Of a DNA stretch of 64,000 nucleotides, positions 1 through 9,092 are shown piece by piece. The translations under genes were made by a program, and so were the position numbers. Every line of letters begins with the position of its first letter. Position 1 is the first letter of the stretch. Origin of the DNA: an uncultured Collinsella sp. (GTDB lineage: Bacteria; Actinomycetota; Coriobacteriia; Coriobacteriales; Coriobacteriaceae); NCBI GenBank assembly GCA_900541145.1, contig UQIH01000007.1, forward strand, positions 1-64,000. Direction: 5' to 3'. Below the pieces are notes generated by a model. That model searched no databases. It saw only the letters and a program-made list of their open reading frames with translations, and was not told the DNA's origin.

Positions 1-60
1 GTCGCGCCCTTGAAGTTGAACGTCAGATTGTCCAAATGCGGCCCGCGCAGCGTCGAGTCG

Positions 61-86
61 TTACGCGGTTTGGCAAAACCGCGTAA
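61..86. other. Perfect hairpin directly after tyrS
   Basis: An 11-bp perfect stem (TTACGCGGTTT with its complement) closes a 4-nt loop and starts one base after the tyrS stop. There is no T tract on either side, so it is not a textbook intrinsic terminator. It could be an RNA 3'-end stabiliser or part of a repeat. The 60 bases before it hold no complete gene. The tyrS reading frame happens to stay open through them on the - strand. Confidence 0.45.
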
Positions 87-1298
87 CTAAACCAACTTAA
101 AGCCCTTGCGCTTGCCTACGGAGAGGGTGTCGCCCAGCTTGAGGGCGCTGGGATCGATGTTATAGCTCTTGGGAGCCACGGCCTTGCCGTTGATCTTGAC
201 GCCACCGCCGTCGATATCGCGACGAGCCTGGCCGGCGCTCGCCGAAAGGCCCAGGTCCTTGAGCAGGCCGGCGAGGTAGATCTGGCCCTCGTCGTTGACG
301 GTCAGCTCAACGTGCTTCTCGGGGAAGTCGGCGAGCTGGCCCTCCTTGAATACGCGGTCGAACTCGGCCTGAGCCTCGTCGCCGGCGCCGGCGCCGTGGT
401 AGGTGTCGCACAGGTCGCGGCCCAGAGCGCGCTTGAGCTCATAGGGATCGGCAGAGCCGTCGGCCAGGGCGGCGTCTATCTTGTCGACCTCGGCCGGGGT
501 GAGCGAGCTCGCCAGGCGATAGTACTTGCCGATCATCTCGTCGGGGATGGACATGGTCTTGCCGAACATGTCCTTGGGAGCGTCGGTCAGGCCGATGTAG
601 TTGCCGTATGACTTGGACATCTTGCGCACGCCGTCAGTGCCCTCGAGCAGCGGCATGGTGAGCGCGATCTGCGGCTCCATGCCCATCTTCTCCATGAGCT
701 CACGGCCGGCGAGCAGGTTGAAGAGCTGGTCGGTGCCGCCCATCTCCACGTCGGCCTTGATCTGCACGGAGTCGAAAGCCTGCATCACGGGATACAGGAA
801 CTCGTGCAGGGCGATCGGCGTCTGAGACTGGTAGCGCTTGGTAAAGTCATCGCGCTCAAGAATGCGGGCGACGGTGAACTTGGAGCACACCTGCAGCAGA
901 CCGGCCAGGTCCATCGAAAGGATCCAGTCACCGTTGTGCACAATGGTGGTCTTCTCGGGATCCAGGATCTTCATGGCCTGGCTCACATAGGTCTCGGCGT
1001 TGGCCTCGATCTGCTCCTGCGAAAGCTGCGGACGGGTGGAATTCTTGCCCGAAGGGTCGCCAATCAACGCGGTACCGTTGCCGATGATGAGGGTGACGTT
1101 GTGGCCCAGGTCCTGGAACTGACGCATCTTGCGCAGCGGCACGGCGTGGCCCAGGTGCAGGTCGGGGCTGGTGGGGTCGACGCCGAGCTTGATGTTGAGG
1201 GGCTCGCCCTTCTCAAGCTTCTTGCGAAGGTCGGCCTCGGGAACGATCTGCGCGGCGCCCGAGGTGATGATACGCATTTGCTCGTCAACAGACAGCAT
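87..1298 (-). CDS. tyrS: Tyrosyl-tRNA synthetase
   Basis: This enzyme charges tRNA-Tyr with tyrosine using ATP in the cytoplasm. The 403-residue product has the class I signature HLGH near residue 49, the KMSKS loop (KMSKSYGN) near residue 226, and a C-terminal S4-like RNA-binding domain ending in KRKGFKLV. The length is normal for the bacterial enzyme. The ATG is preceded by AAAAGGAGG at good spacing, which supports this start. No T-box leader is visible upstream. It lies downstream of the U32 gene in the same direction, about 96 nt away, so it may share or follow that transcript. Confidence 0.96.
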   Translation of the reverse strand: MLSVDEQMRIITSGAAQIVPEADLRKKLEKGEPLNIKLGVDPTSPDLHLGHAVPLRKMRQFQDLGHNVTLIIGNGTALIGDPSGKNSTRPQLSQEQIEANAETYVSQAMKILDPEKTTIVHNGDWILSMDLAGLLQVCSKFTVARILERDDFTKRYQSQTPIALHEFLYPVMQAFDSVQIKADVEMGGTDQLFNLLAGRELMEKMGMEPQIALTMPLLEGTDGVRKMSKSYGNYIGLTDAPKDMFGKTMSIPDEMIGKYYRLASSLTPAEVDKIDAALADGSADPYELKRALGRDLCDTYHGAGAGDEAQAEFDRVFKEGQLADFPEKHVELTVNDEGQIYLAGLLKDLGLSASAGQARRDIDGGGVKINGKAVAPKSYNIDPSALKLGDTLSVGKRKGFKLV

Positions 1299-1394
1299 TG
1301 GGTATCCTCCTTTTGCTATAGCACCCTCGCCGAAAACGGCGGTGCTGGAAGTCCATAAACTCTCTTATGATAACAAACTGACGCGACGCGGCAC

Positions 1395-3353
1395 CTACGA
1401 CAGGAAAATCCTCGTCCTGCCGCATGCGTCAATGGCAACTGGCAGACGTGTACCGTCACGCTCGACCAGATAGCGTGCCTGCCGACGACGCAAGCAGTCG
1501 CGGCAACGGACCTGTCCCGTCGCATCGGTGGCGCAGACGCCCTCAGCGGTCAGCAGGCAGTGTTCGCACACCATAAGCTCGGGACGGTCGGCGTCGACCG
1601 GACCCAAGACGCCGGGTTCAGCAGCCAGTTCGGCAATACGCTCCGCATCATTGCCGAGCAACTCGGCCGGCAAGTACACCCGCCCCGCACCGAATCCGCG
1701 CAGCCAGGTAAGCGTGGCCCGATTCGCGCAGAACACCGGCGCCGCCACGTCAAACGTCACGCCCAGCTCGCGAGCGATCGCCACCTGCCCCAGGTTGCGG
1801 CAGACGATGCGCCCGGCACGCTGCATCAGTGAGCGGGTCCAGTCAGCGTCACCCGTGCGGCACACCTCGTCAAGCACCACAACGGCGTCGGACAAATCGA
1901 GTTCTCCGCGCGGGTCGGCATCCATCAGCTGCCAAGCAAAAACCATGCGAGTGGGAACCGCGCACTCCACCAACTCCGTCGACGCACCGCCATCCACCGC
2001 AACGCCCTCAAAGGGCAGCACCTCAACGGCACGCGCAACGGGCGCAATCGCATCCGCCTCGGCCCGCATGCGCTCCAACACTGCCGCCGTCTGATCCAAC
2101 ACGCCGGCACTGCGAATCAGGTACACCTCGCAGCCCGTGTCCACCTTACGCTTGCAATGCACGACGACGCGCTTCCCCGCTGCGGCATCCACCGGGCAGG
2201 GCACCTGCGGCCAGCGCTTGGGCACATCGGGACGCGCTTCGACACCCGGATAAAACCGGATCTCGAGCATGTCACCCGCCGCCACGGCGGCGTCGAGCTC
2301 AACGGTCACCTCTTCGTGGCCCACAGCGACCAAGCGCCCCACGCGCACGCCCTGGTTAATCGCACGCTCAAAGCTCATCAGCTCGGCACCCGAACGCCCT
2401 CGCAGGTACGCATCGGTAAACCCACGGTTAAACGACCTTCCCAGCTCGCGCTCAAGCTCTTCCACGGCACCGGGATCCCACGCGCCGTCGCACAGCATAT
2501 CGAGTGCCCGGCGCCACACCCACACCACGTTGAATACGTAATCGGGGTTCTTCATGCGCCCCTCGATCTTGAGCGACGCCACGCCGACATCTACAAGCTC
2601 GGGCAGATGCGCAATACCCAGATAGTCGCGCGGGCACAGCAGGCGATCTCCCTCGACGGCGACAACGCTCTGTCCAGCCTCGTCCACCAGGTCGTACGCC
2701 AGACGGCACGGCTGCGTGCAGTCGCCGCGCATCGCCGAGCGCCCACGCCGCAGGGCCGAGAACTCGCACGCCCCCGAATAGCCGATGCAAATCGCACCGT
2801 GGCAGAATACCTCGATGGGCACGCCCATGGCACATAGCGCCGCAATCTCGTCGACCGCCAGCTCGCGTGCCGTCGTCACGCGCTCGACCCCCAGCTCATC
2901 GGCGGCAAGCCGCACGGCGCCTTCGCTATGAACGCCCGCCTGCGTGGACAGGTGAATCTCGACCCCGGGAATCGCCGCGCGCAGCGCGCAGGCCAACCCG
3001 GCATCGGCGACAATCAGAGCATCGGCGCCCAGCTCCAGTGCATGAGCTCCCAACGCCACCGCGTCGGACAACTCATCGTCAAATACGAACACGTTGAGCG
3101 TCACGTACACACGCACGCCATGGGCATGCGCCACGGCGCAGCCGCGCGCAAACTCGTCATCCGTAAAGCCATGAGCGCTCACACGGGCGTTAAAGCCGCC
3201 CAACCCCGCATAGATGGCATCGGCACCCGCGGCGATGGCCGCAAGCATCTGGTCGAGTCCGCCCGCCGGCGCCAGCAGCTCGGGCATCGCCGCACCGGCA
3301 GCATCCAATCCTGTCTCGTATTGTCCGCTCGGCCCCATCGTCCGAATCGCCAT
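1395..3353 (-). CDS. U32 peptidase-family protein (RNA hydroxylation type)
   Basis: The 652-residue protein opens with MPELLAPAGG and GADAIYAG, the start of a U32 (collagenase-like) TIM-barrel domain. It carries the U32 signature region CHGAICIGYSGACEFS followed by CTQPCR near residue 210. The C-terminal third ends in a cysteine-rich segment (CEHC...CRDC). U32 proteins such as TrhP and RlhA take part in tRNA or 23S rRNA hydroxylation rather than proteolysis, and the cysteines may hold a Fe-S cluster. The start was moved to the ATG at 3353 because AAGGAG lies 7 nt upstream; an in-frame upstream start lacks this. A second U32 paralogue is at 51016. Which RNA it modifies cannot be read from sequence. 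Confidence 0.85.
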   Translation of the reverse strand: MAIRTMGPSGQYETGLDAAGAAMPELLAPAGGLDQMLAAIAAGADAIYAGLGGFNARVSAHGFTDDEFARGCAVAHAHGVRVYVTLNVFVFDDELSDAVALGAHALELGADALIVADAGLACALRAAIPGVEIHLSTQAGVHSEGAVRLAADELGVERVTTARELAVDEIAALCAMGVPIEVFCHGAICIGYSGACEFSALRRGRSAMRGDCTQPCRLAYDLVDEAGQSVVAVEGDRLLCPRDYLGIAHLPELVDVGVASLKIEGRMKNPDYVFNVVWVWRRALDMLCDGAWDPGAVEELERELGRSFNRGFTDAYLRGRSGAELMSFERAINQGVRVGRLVAVGHEEVTVELDAAVAAGDMLEIRFYPGVEARPDVPKRWPQVPCPVDAAAGKRVVVHCKRKVDTGCEVYLIRSAGVLDQTAAVLERMRAEADAIAPVARAVEVLPFEGVAVDGGASTELVECAVPTRMVFAWQLMDADPRGELDLSDAVVVLDEVCRTGDADWTRSLMQRAGRIVCRNLGQVAIARELGVTFDVAAPVFCANRATLTWLRGFGAGRVYLPAELLGNDAERIAELAAEPGVLGPVDADRPELMVCEHCLLTAEGVCATDATGQVRCRDCLRRRQARYLVERDGTRLPVAIDACGRTRIFLS

Positions 3354-3515
3354 CGACAAACTCCTTACCAAGGTATGCATTCACTTTGAAAAATGCCGTC
3401 TTCCAGCATACACGAGGCCTCGCGCGCCCCGTTTGGTTTATCGTGTAGTAACTTATGTCCATCCTGCCCCGACGGCACATCCACCGTCCGGCACGACATA
3501 CCTGGAGGTCAATAT

Positions 3516-5717
3516 ATGGGTCCTCGCCAACGACAGGGACGCAGCCGTTCAAAGACGCATGCTCTGCCCATAATCCTGCTCTCGTTTTTGGGCTTTCTGC
3601 TGATTGCGGGCGTGGCATTTGGCATCGGCATGGTCGGCAACGTCAACCGCTGGTTGTCCGATCTGCCCGACTACACCGACGCCAACGCGTATCTGGTGAG
3701 CGAGCCCACCGAGATCGTCGACTGCAACGGCAACAAGATCGCGAGCTTCTACACGCAAAACCGCAAGTCCATCACCAAGGACGAGGTCTCCCCCTACGTG
3801 CTGCAGGGCACCGTTGACGTCGAGGACGAGCGCTTTTACGAGCACGGCGGTATCGACCTGTGGGGTATCGCGCGTGCTGCGGTGGCAACCCTCGGCGGCG
3901 GACACGAAGGCGCCTCGACTATCACCCAGCAGCTGGTGCGCAACACCATCCTGCAGGAGGAGCAGTTCGACTCGACCATCGAGCGTAAGGTGCGCGAGGC
4001 CTACATCGCCATCAAGATGGAGGACATGTACTCCAAAGACGAGATCCTCATGATGTACCTCAACACCATCTATTACGGCCACGGCGCCTACGGCATCGAG
4101 GCCGCAGCCGAGACCTACCTGTCCAAGAGCGCCGCCGACCTCACCCTGAGCGAGGCCGCGCTGCTCATCGGCCTTCCCAACTCGCCTTCGCAGTACGACC
4201 CCACGGTCAACCCCGACCTGGCACTGTCTCGCCGCAACAAGGTTCTCGACAACATGCTGCGCCTGGGCCACATCACCCAGGAGGAGCACGATGCCGCACA
4301 GGCCGAGCCCATCACCCTCAACGTGACCGAGATTTCGGGCAGCGGCGTCGACGTATACTCGCAGCCCTACTTTGTCGCCTATGTTAAGCAGCTGCTGGAG
4401 CAGGAGTTCTCGACCGACGTGCTCTTTAAGGGCGGCCTGACCGTCAAGACCACCATCGACCCCACGATGCAGCAGGTGGCAGAGAATGCCGTCCGCGAGC
4501 AGCTCGACACGCTCTCACTCGACGGCCTGGACATGGGCATGGTCGTCGTCGACCCCAAGACCGGCTACATCAAGTGCATGGTGGGCGGCTATGACTACAA
4601 CGCCGACGAGAACCACGTAAACCATGCCACGGCCAAGCGTCCCGTCGGCTCCACCTTTAAGGCCTTTACGCTGGCAACTGCCATCCAAAACGGCATGAAC
4701 CCCAACGTCACCCTCAACTGCAACTCGCCGCTCAAGGCCAAGGGCACCACAACCGAGGTCCAAAACTACGCCAACCATAGCTATGGCAACATCACGCTTA
4801 AGCAGGCGACGGCATACTCCTCCAACACCGGCTACATCCAGGTGGCGGAAGCCGTCGGCAACAGCAAGATCATCTCGCTCGTCAAAAAGCTCGGCATCGA
4901 TCCCGCCAAGGACAACATCGAGGACGTTCCCGTCATGACCCTCGGCACCGGCTCGATCTCGCCGCTCGAGATGGCCGCCGCCTACGCGACGTTTGCCAAC
5001 GGCGGCTACTATCGCCAGCCGATCGCCATCACCGAGATTGACTCTCGTACCGGTTCGGTGCTGTACCAGCACACCGACAATCCCTCACAGGTGCTTACCG
5101 AGGGCGAGGCCGCCGCGGTCACCGATGTTCTGTCCGGCGTCATGAAGGGCGGCGGTACGGGTGCTGCCGGCGCCCTGAGCGTCAACCAGCCCTATGCCGG
5201 CAAGACGGGCACCACCGACAACACCACCAACCTGTGGTTCTGCGGCTATACCCCGCAGCTGGCGTGCGCCCTGTGGACCGGCTATTCCGCGGGCGAGATT
5301 CCCATCCAAAAATACGGCACAGACCTGCTGGGCGACAGCACCAACCTGCCTGTCTTTAAGCGGTTTATGAACACCGTTCTGACCGGTACCGAGCGCGAGG
5401 AGTTTGCGACCGGAACGGCTCCCACCTACAAGAACAACAGCGTCTGGAAGTTCTACGGCACCAACAACACCAAGAAGACGGAGAACGACGACAAGGACGA
5501 GGACGAGAACGAGGACGAAGAGGAAACCACAACGACGACCACGACGACCACGACCACCGAGACCACGGGCGGCGACACCACCGGCGGCACCGGTACGACC
5601 GATGACTCGACGGGCGGCCCCACTGGTGGTTCGACCGGCGGCGATGGCGGCACGCCTACGCCTACGCCTACACCCACTCCCGACCCCTCGCCCACGCCTG
5701 ACGATACGGTCGGCTAG
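3516..5717 (+). CDS. Class A penicillin-binding protein (PBP1a-like)
   Basis: This bifunctional peptidoglycan synthase has glycosyltransferase and transpeptidase activities and acts outside the membrane. The 733-residue product has one N-terminal membrane anchor (about residues 19-38). A GT51 domain follows with the catalytic EDERFYEHGG motif near residue 104. The transpeptidase domain shows the SxxK serine in GSTFK (about 377), SSNTG (about 434) and KTGT (about 561). The tail after about residue 640 is low complexity: an acidic DEDEN stretch, a long Thr run, Gly/Thr repeats and TPTPTP, probably a wall-spanning linker. The ATG at 3516 follows TGGAGG and replaces an upstream in-frame start with no ribosome site. 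It is divergent from the U32 gene and ends at a strong terminator. Confidence 0.94.
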   Translation: MGPRQRQGRSRSKTHALPIILLSFLGFLLIAGVAFGIGMVGNVNRWLSDLPDYTDANAYLVSEPTEIVDCNGNKIASFYTQNRKSITKDEVSPYVLQGTVDVEDERFYEHGGIDLWGIARAAVATLGGGHEGASTITQQLVRNTILQEEQFDSTIERKVREAYIAIKMEDMYSKDEILMMYLNTIYYGHGAYGIEAAAETYLSKSAADLTLSEAALLIGLPNSPSQYDPTVNPDLALSRRNKVLDNMLRLGHITQEEHDAAQAEPITLNVTEISGSGVDVYSQPYFVAYVKQLLEQEFSTDVLFKGGLTVKTTIDPTMQQVAENAVREQLDTLSLDGLDMGMVVVDPKTGYIKCMVGGYDYNADENHVNHATAKRPVGSTFKAFTLATAIQNGMNPNVTLNCNSPLKAKGTTTEVQNYANHSYGNITLKQATAYSSNTGYIQVAEAVGNSKIISLVKKLGIDPAKDNIEDVPVMTLGTGSISPLEMAAAYATFANGGYYRQPIAITEIDSRTGSVLYQHTDNPSQVLTEGEAAAVTDVLSGVMKGGGTGAAGALSVNQPYAGKTGTTDNTTNLWFCGYTPQLACALWTGYSAGEIPIQKYGTDLLGDSTNLPVFKRFMNTVLTGTEREEFATGTAPTYKNNSVWKFYGTNNTKKTENDDKDEDENEDEEETTTTTTTTTTTETTGGDTTGGTGTTDDSTGGPTGGSTGGDGGTPTPTPTPTPDPSPTPDDTVG

Positions 5718-5739
5718 AAATCATCCAGCCATATGCAAC

Positions 5740-5781
5740 AAGGCCCCCGAGCAGCTTATTAAACTGCTCGGGGGCCTTTTA
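5740..5781 (+). terminator. Rho-independent terminator of the PBP gene
   Basis: A 14-15 bp GC-rich stem (AGGCCCCCGAGCAG with its complement) and a 9-nt loop are followed by a T-rich run. It starts 23 nt after the PBP stop codon. It may also stop read-through from argR on the other strand. Confidence 0.9.
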
Positions 5782-5905
5782 GTTTGAAGCGACCTGGTGG
5801 GCGGTCTTTATACCGGCAGACAAAAAAGGGGGCACCGACCAACGTCGATACCCCTTACAAGCCACGATGTCAGCGCGCACAGAGCCGAGCGCACGACCCG
5901 CACGC

Positions 5906-6343
5906 CTACTTGCGAGAATTGCTCAGCTTATTGATCAGCGCCTCGAGACGCTCGCCGTCCTCGGCCGTCTGGGCAATGACCAAAATCGTATCGTTGCCGG
6001 CAAGCGAGCCAAGCACATCGGGCAACTCTGCCGCATCAACGGCGGCGGCGATGCCGGAAGCCGTGCCAGGCTGAGCCTTGATCATAACCAGATTATCGGT
6101 ACGCAGAACGCCCGTAACGAGCTCGGAAACCATACGCTGCAGGTGCAGGTCCTCTGCCAGAACATAGATGCCCTCAGGGAGCTTACGCAGCCCCATATCG
6201 GCAATATCGCGAGAGACAGTCGCCTGCGTGCAATCAAAGCCCATAGCACGGAGCTCATCGACCAGCACGCGCTGCGTACGGACGTCCTTATTGCGCACAA
6301 TATCTCTAATGGCATCCTGGCGCCCATTGCGTTTTTTAGCCAT
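5906..6343 (-). CDS. argR: Arginine repressor
   Basis: ArgR is the hexameric arginine-dependent repressor of arginine biosynthesis. The 145-residue product has an N-terminal winged helix with the family pattern TQATVSRDIADMGLRK and a C-terminal oligomerisation/arginine-binding domain containing GTASGIAAAVD and GNDTILVI. The start was set at MAKKRNGRQ (6343) because GGAGAGAGG precedes it; a longer in-frame version adds 11 unlikely residues. No arginine biosynthetic gene lies beside it. An inverted repeat upstream (6436-6465) is a possible autoregulatory site. Confidence 0.93.
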   Translation of the reverse strand: MAKKRNGRQDAIRDIVRNKDVRTQRVLVDELRAMGFDCTQATVSRDIADMGLRKLPEGIYVLAEDLHLQRMVSELVTGVLRTDNLVMIKAQPGTASGIAAAVDAAELPDVLGSLAGNDTILVIAQTAEDGERLEALINKLSNSRK

Positions 6344-6435
6344 ACAAACCCTCTCTCCAAAAGATGGCGGAGACAATCAATCAGTGATTGAATAGTTTAA
6401 CGCTATTTGAAGGCTTTTGTGTATAAGAACGCATT

Positions 6436-6465
6436 TCGAAACAATTCTATGCAAATTTGTTTCGA
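6436..6465. promoter_or_regulatory. Inverted repeat upstream of argR
   Basis: Nine-base arms TCGAAACAA and TTGTTTCGA are separated by 12 AT-rich bases. The repeat lies about 93 nt before the argR start in the only gap between argR and the glycosyltransferase gene. It does not match the classical ARG box well, so the binding protein is unknown. Confidence 0.4.
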
Positions 6466-6475
6466 GATGAGCCGT

Positions 6476-7516
6476 TTAGGCGGTTTTTGCGCCCGTCCGG
6501 TTAAGAAAAGCTGCCAGATGCGTACACATCACGCAGCGCGCGGGCTTGGCGCTGGCGATCGGCCCAAACAACAGACCGAGCCCCCGATGGTTATCCTTGA
6601 GCGCGGCGACCATCTGACGGGTTCGAGGCGCCTCGAGCATATCACGCATACGGGCGGAACGCTCGATTGACGACACCCCATGCGGGCTCAGACACAAATT
6701 CTCGATGCAGGCGACCAGTCCGGCAAAGTAGAACTTTTGGGTTGCCAGCTTGAGCCGACCACCGCTATCTGCTTCCGAGAGTGAGTCCGTAAGCTCGTCG
6801 AGCGCCCGGGTGTCATCGGATACCTTGGCATACATGGTGGGATCAAAGGCATCTGTAAGCTTAGGTGCCGCCGCGTGGAAACAAGCGTCGCCGCATCCGG
6901 AGACGCGCTGCGCCCGCGAGAGCGAGCACGCCATAAACCCAACTGTGCGAAACGCCTTGTCGTACAAAAGGCATGCCTCAAACAGCGGACGGCTATACAT
7001 CACGCCAGAGGTCTGAACGACTAGGCCGCCTAAAATCAACTGGGACAGCCCGGTCACCATCGAAGATTTGCTATCAATGGAAATATGAGCAGCATCCAAG
7101 ACGCGCGAATGGCGCTCTCGATGTGCATCATAGCGGTCGAGCGACACCGTGGGGAGCACTATGTCTGCCGTAGTATCGCACGCGATATCGACCATCTTGG
7201 AAAGAGACTGCGGAGCAAACCACTCATCGGCGTTCATGGCGATGATTTGAGAGCCGCGCGAGGCAGCAAAACCGGCACGAAGACAAGCGCCGCGCTTCGC
7301 GTCCTCGACGTCAATCAAATCAATATGGATGTCCCTGTCGGCAGCAACTTGAAGCGAATGGCGCACACCGGGCGCAGCATCGCGGCAGACAACGACAATC
7401 TGCAAATCGTAGAGGTCTTGGTTCTGGATACTCTCGAGCGCACGCATCGCATAGCTGGGCGAACCTTCTACCACAAGGATCACCGAAAGTCGCGGATGCG
7501 AGCCACGTCGAACCAA
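6476..7516 (-). CDS. Glycosyltransferase family 2-like protein
   Basis: The 346-residue protein begins with the GT-A fold pattern RLSVILVVEGS...RALESIQNQDLYDLQIVVVCRD. A putative nucleotide/metal site is NADEW near residue 96, in place of the usual DxD. This suggests transfer of a sugar from a nucleotide donor to a surface polysaccharide or similar acceptor, but the C-terminal half is not recognised and the missing DxD leaves catalysis open. The start is TTG at 7516; no ATG with a good ribosome site fits the conserved N terminus. It stands alone between argR and truA, both in the same direction. Confidence 0.7.
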   Translation of the reverse strand: MVRRGSHPRLSVILVVEGSPSYAMRALESIQNQDLYDLQIVVVCRDAAPGVRHSLQVAADRDIHIDLIDVEDAKRGACLRAGFAASRGSQIIAMNADEWFAPQSLSKMVDIACDTTADIVLPTVSLDRYDAHRERHSRVLDAAHISIDSKSSMVTGLSQLILGGLVVQTSGVMYSRPLFEACLLYDKAFRTVGFMACSLSRAQRVSGCGDACFHAAAPKLTDAFDPTMYAKVSDDTRALDELTDSLSEADSGGRLKLATQKFYFAGLVACIENLCLSPHGVSSIERSARMRDMLEAPRTRQMVAALKDNHRGLGLLFGPIASAKPARCVMCTHLAAFLNRTGAKTA

Positions 7517-7677
7517 GTTATCCGTCCTCTCGACAGCAGTGAATCAAACTGTCGTTCATGGTACACCCCGGCAATAAAAGCAATGAGACACCGGTTGTAT
7601 TGCACGCCAAGAACAGATGTTGCACACGCGCAGCCCACAGATGACAGGTGCCGACGCACGACGCGCCGAGCCCTCCC

Positions 7678-8502
7678 CTAGTCGAGCACGACAAGCTCGG
7701 CGGGATCGTAATCCACGCCCATAAACGTAAGGCCGTAGGCAGGAGCCGTGGGGCCCGCAGCGGTACGGTCGCAAGCATCGATGACCTCGCGCATCCACTC
7801 GGGTTCACGGCGATGCATGCCAATCTCGACAAGCGTGCCCACGATCGTGCGGACCATCGAATGCAGAAACGCATTGCCCTCGATGGTAAACGTCAGGATG
7901 TCCTCGCCAAACGCAACCTCATGGCCAAACTCGGCACGCATCACGCAGCGGTGCGTGGGCTTGCCCACGGCAGACGCCACCTTGCAAAAGCTCTTGAAGT
8001 CCTGCTCGCCCAGCAGCGCGGGACAGGCCGCAGACATCGCCTCAACATCCAATGGGTAGCGATGCCACCACACCGCACCGCGCGAAAGCACAGGGCGCGC
8101 GTCGCGATCGGCAATACGGTACGTATACGTACGGGAACGCGCATCAAAGCGTGCAGAAAAGCCTTTACGTGCCTTGTAGACCTCGTTTATGGCGATATCT
8201 TTGGGCAGGAGGGCATCCATAGCCCTCAGCCACCTACGGCGCGTCAAAGCCAACTCAGCGTCCGTTACGGGCACGCTGATAAACTGTGCCACCGCATGCA
8301 CGCCGGCATCGGTACGTCCCGCACACGTCAGGTCGATCGGACGGCGCAGGAGCGTCTCAATAGCTCGACGTAGCTCACCCGCAACCGTCGTCTGTCCCGG
8401 CTGCACGGCAAATCCGCTATACGACGAGCCATCATAGGCCACGCGAAATACGAGCGTGGCGTCAAGCTCGGAAATCGAATTGAAATCAGACGGCGCAGTC
8501 AT
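7678..8502 (-). CDS. truA: tRNA pseudouridine(38-40) synthase
   Basis: TruA converts uridines 38-40 of the tRNA anticodon stem to pseudouridine. The 274-residue product has the catalytic Asp in CAGRTDAGVHA and the family N terminus FRVAYDGSSYSGFAVQP. The motifs NAFLHSMVRTIVG and the C-terminal APAYGLTFMGVDY are also typical. The ATG at 8502 follows GGGAG; a TTG 15 nt further upstream is also in frame. It follows rplQ, as in many bacteria, but a strong terminator separates the two. Confidence 0.95.
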   Translation of the reverse strand: MTAPSDFNSISELDATLVFRVAYDGSSYSGFAVQPGQTTVAGELRRAIETLLRRPIDLTCAGRTDAGVHAVAQFISVPVTDAELALTRRRWLRAMDALLPKDIAINEVYKARKGFSARFDARSRTYTYRIADRDARPVLSRGAVWWHRYPLDVEAMSAACPALLGEQDFKSFCKVASAVGKPTHRCVMRAEFGHEVAFGEDILTFTIEGNAFLHSMVRTIVGTLVEIGMHRREPEWMREVIDACDRTAAGPTAPAYGLTFMGVDYDPAELVVLD

Positions 8503-8537
8503 GGGCGCTCCCAACAAACAAGCAACGGTATCGCGAC

Positions 8538-8568
8538 AAAAAAAGAGGGGTACGCGAACGTACCCCTC
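8538..8568 (-). terminator. Terminator of the distal ribosomal operon
   Basis: On the - strand a perfect 10-bp stem (GAGGGGTACG and its complement) with a 4-nt loop is followed by seven T residues. It lies 26 nt past the rplQ stop codon and ends the spc/alpha half of the ribosomal cluster. Confidence 0.95.
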
Positions 8569-8594
8569 GAATATAGCCTATGCAGACGGATTGT

Positions 8595-9062
8595 CTACTC
8601 AGCGGTCTCCTCAGCAGGAGCCTCCTCGGCAGCCTCGACCTTCTTGGGAGCAGCGGCCTTCTTGGGGGCCGGAGCAGCCTTCTTAGCCTTAGGCGTGCAA
8701 GGCTCGGTGACGAGCTCCATGATAACGATGGGAGCGTTGTCGCCCTTGCGGTTACCGAGCTTCATGATGCGGGTGTAACCGCCGTTGCGGTCCTGCCACA
8801 TGCCCTGAGCAGCCTTGTCGAAGATCTCGGCAACGAGCTGCTTATCGCCGAGCTTGGCGATAGCCAGACGACGAGAGTGCAGGTCGCCCTTCTTGGCCCA
8901 GGTGATGATCGGATCGACGACCGAACGCAGCGCCTTAGCGCGGGTCTCGGTGGTCTTGATGCGGTCGTTCTCGAAGAGGGCCTTAGCAAGGCTCTTCTTC
9001 ATGGCCTTGGTGTGGCTCGCATCGGTGCCGAGCTTCAGGCCCTTCTTAACGTTATGACGCAT
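8595..9062 (-). CDS. rplQ: 50S ribosomal protein L17
   Basis: L17 is a large-subunit protein near the exit tunnel. The 155-residue product has the family start MRHNVKKGLKLGTDASHTKAM and the RVVDPIITWAKKGDLHSRR-like core. After about residue 117 comes an Ala/Lys/Pro/Glu-rich tail (PKAKKAAPAPKKAA...) that is longer than in the usual 120-130 residue protein. It is the last gene of the operon, 30 nt after rpoA. Confidence 0.97.
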   Translation of the reverse strand: MRHNVKKGLKLGTDASHTKAMKKSLAKALFENDRIKTTETRAKALRSVVDPIITWAKKGDLHSRRLAIAKLGDKQLVAEIFDKAAQGMWQDRNGGYTRIMKLGNRKGDNAPIVIMELVTEPCTPKAKKAAPAPKKAAAPKKVEAAEEAPAEETAE

Positions 9063-9092
9063 GGTCTAGTTTCTCCTCAAATATGCGAAGCA

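Noticed and set aside
1299..1394. T-box leader for tyrS
   Set aside because: The gap is under 100 nt and lacks the T-box core sequence; only a small hairpin is present.
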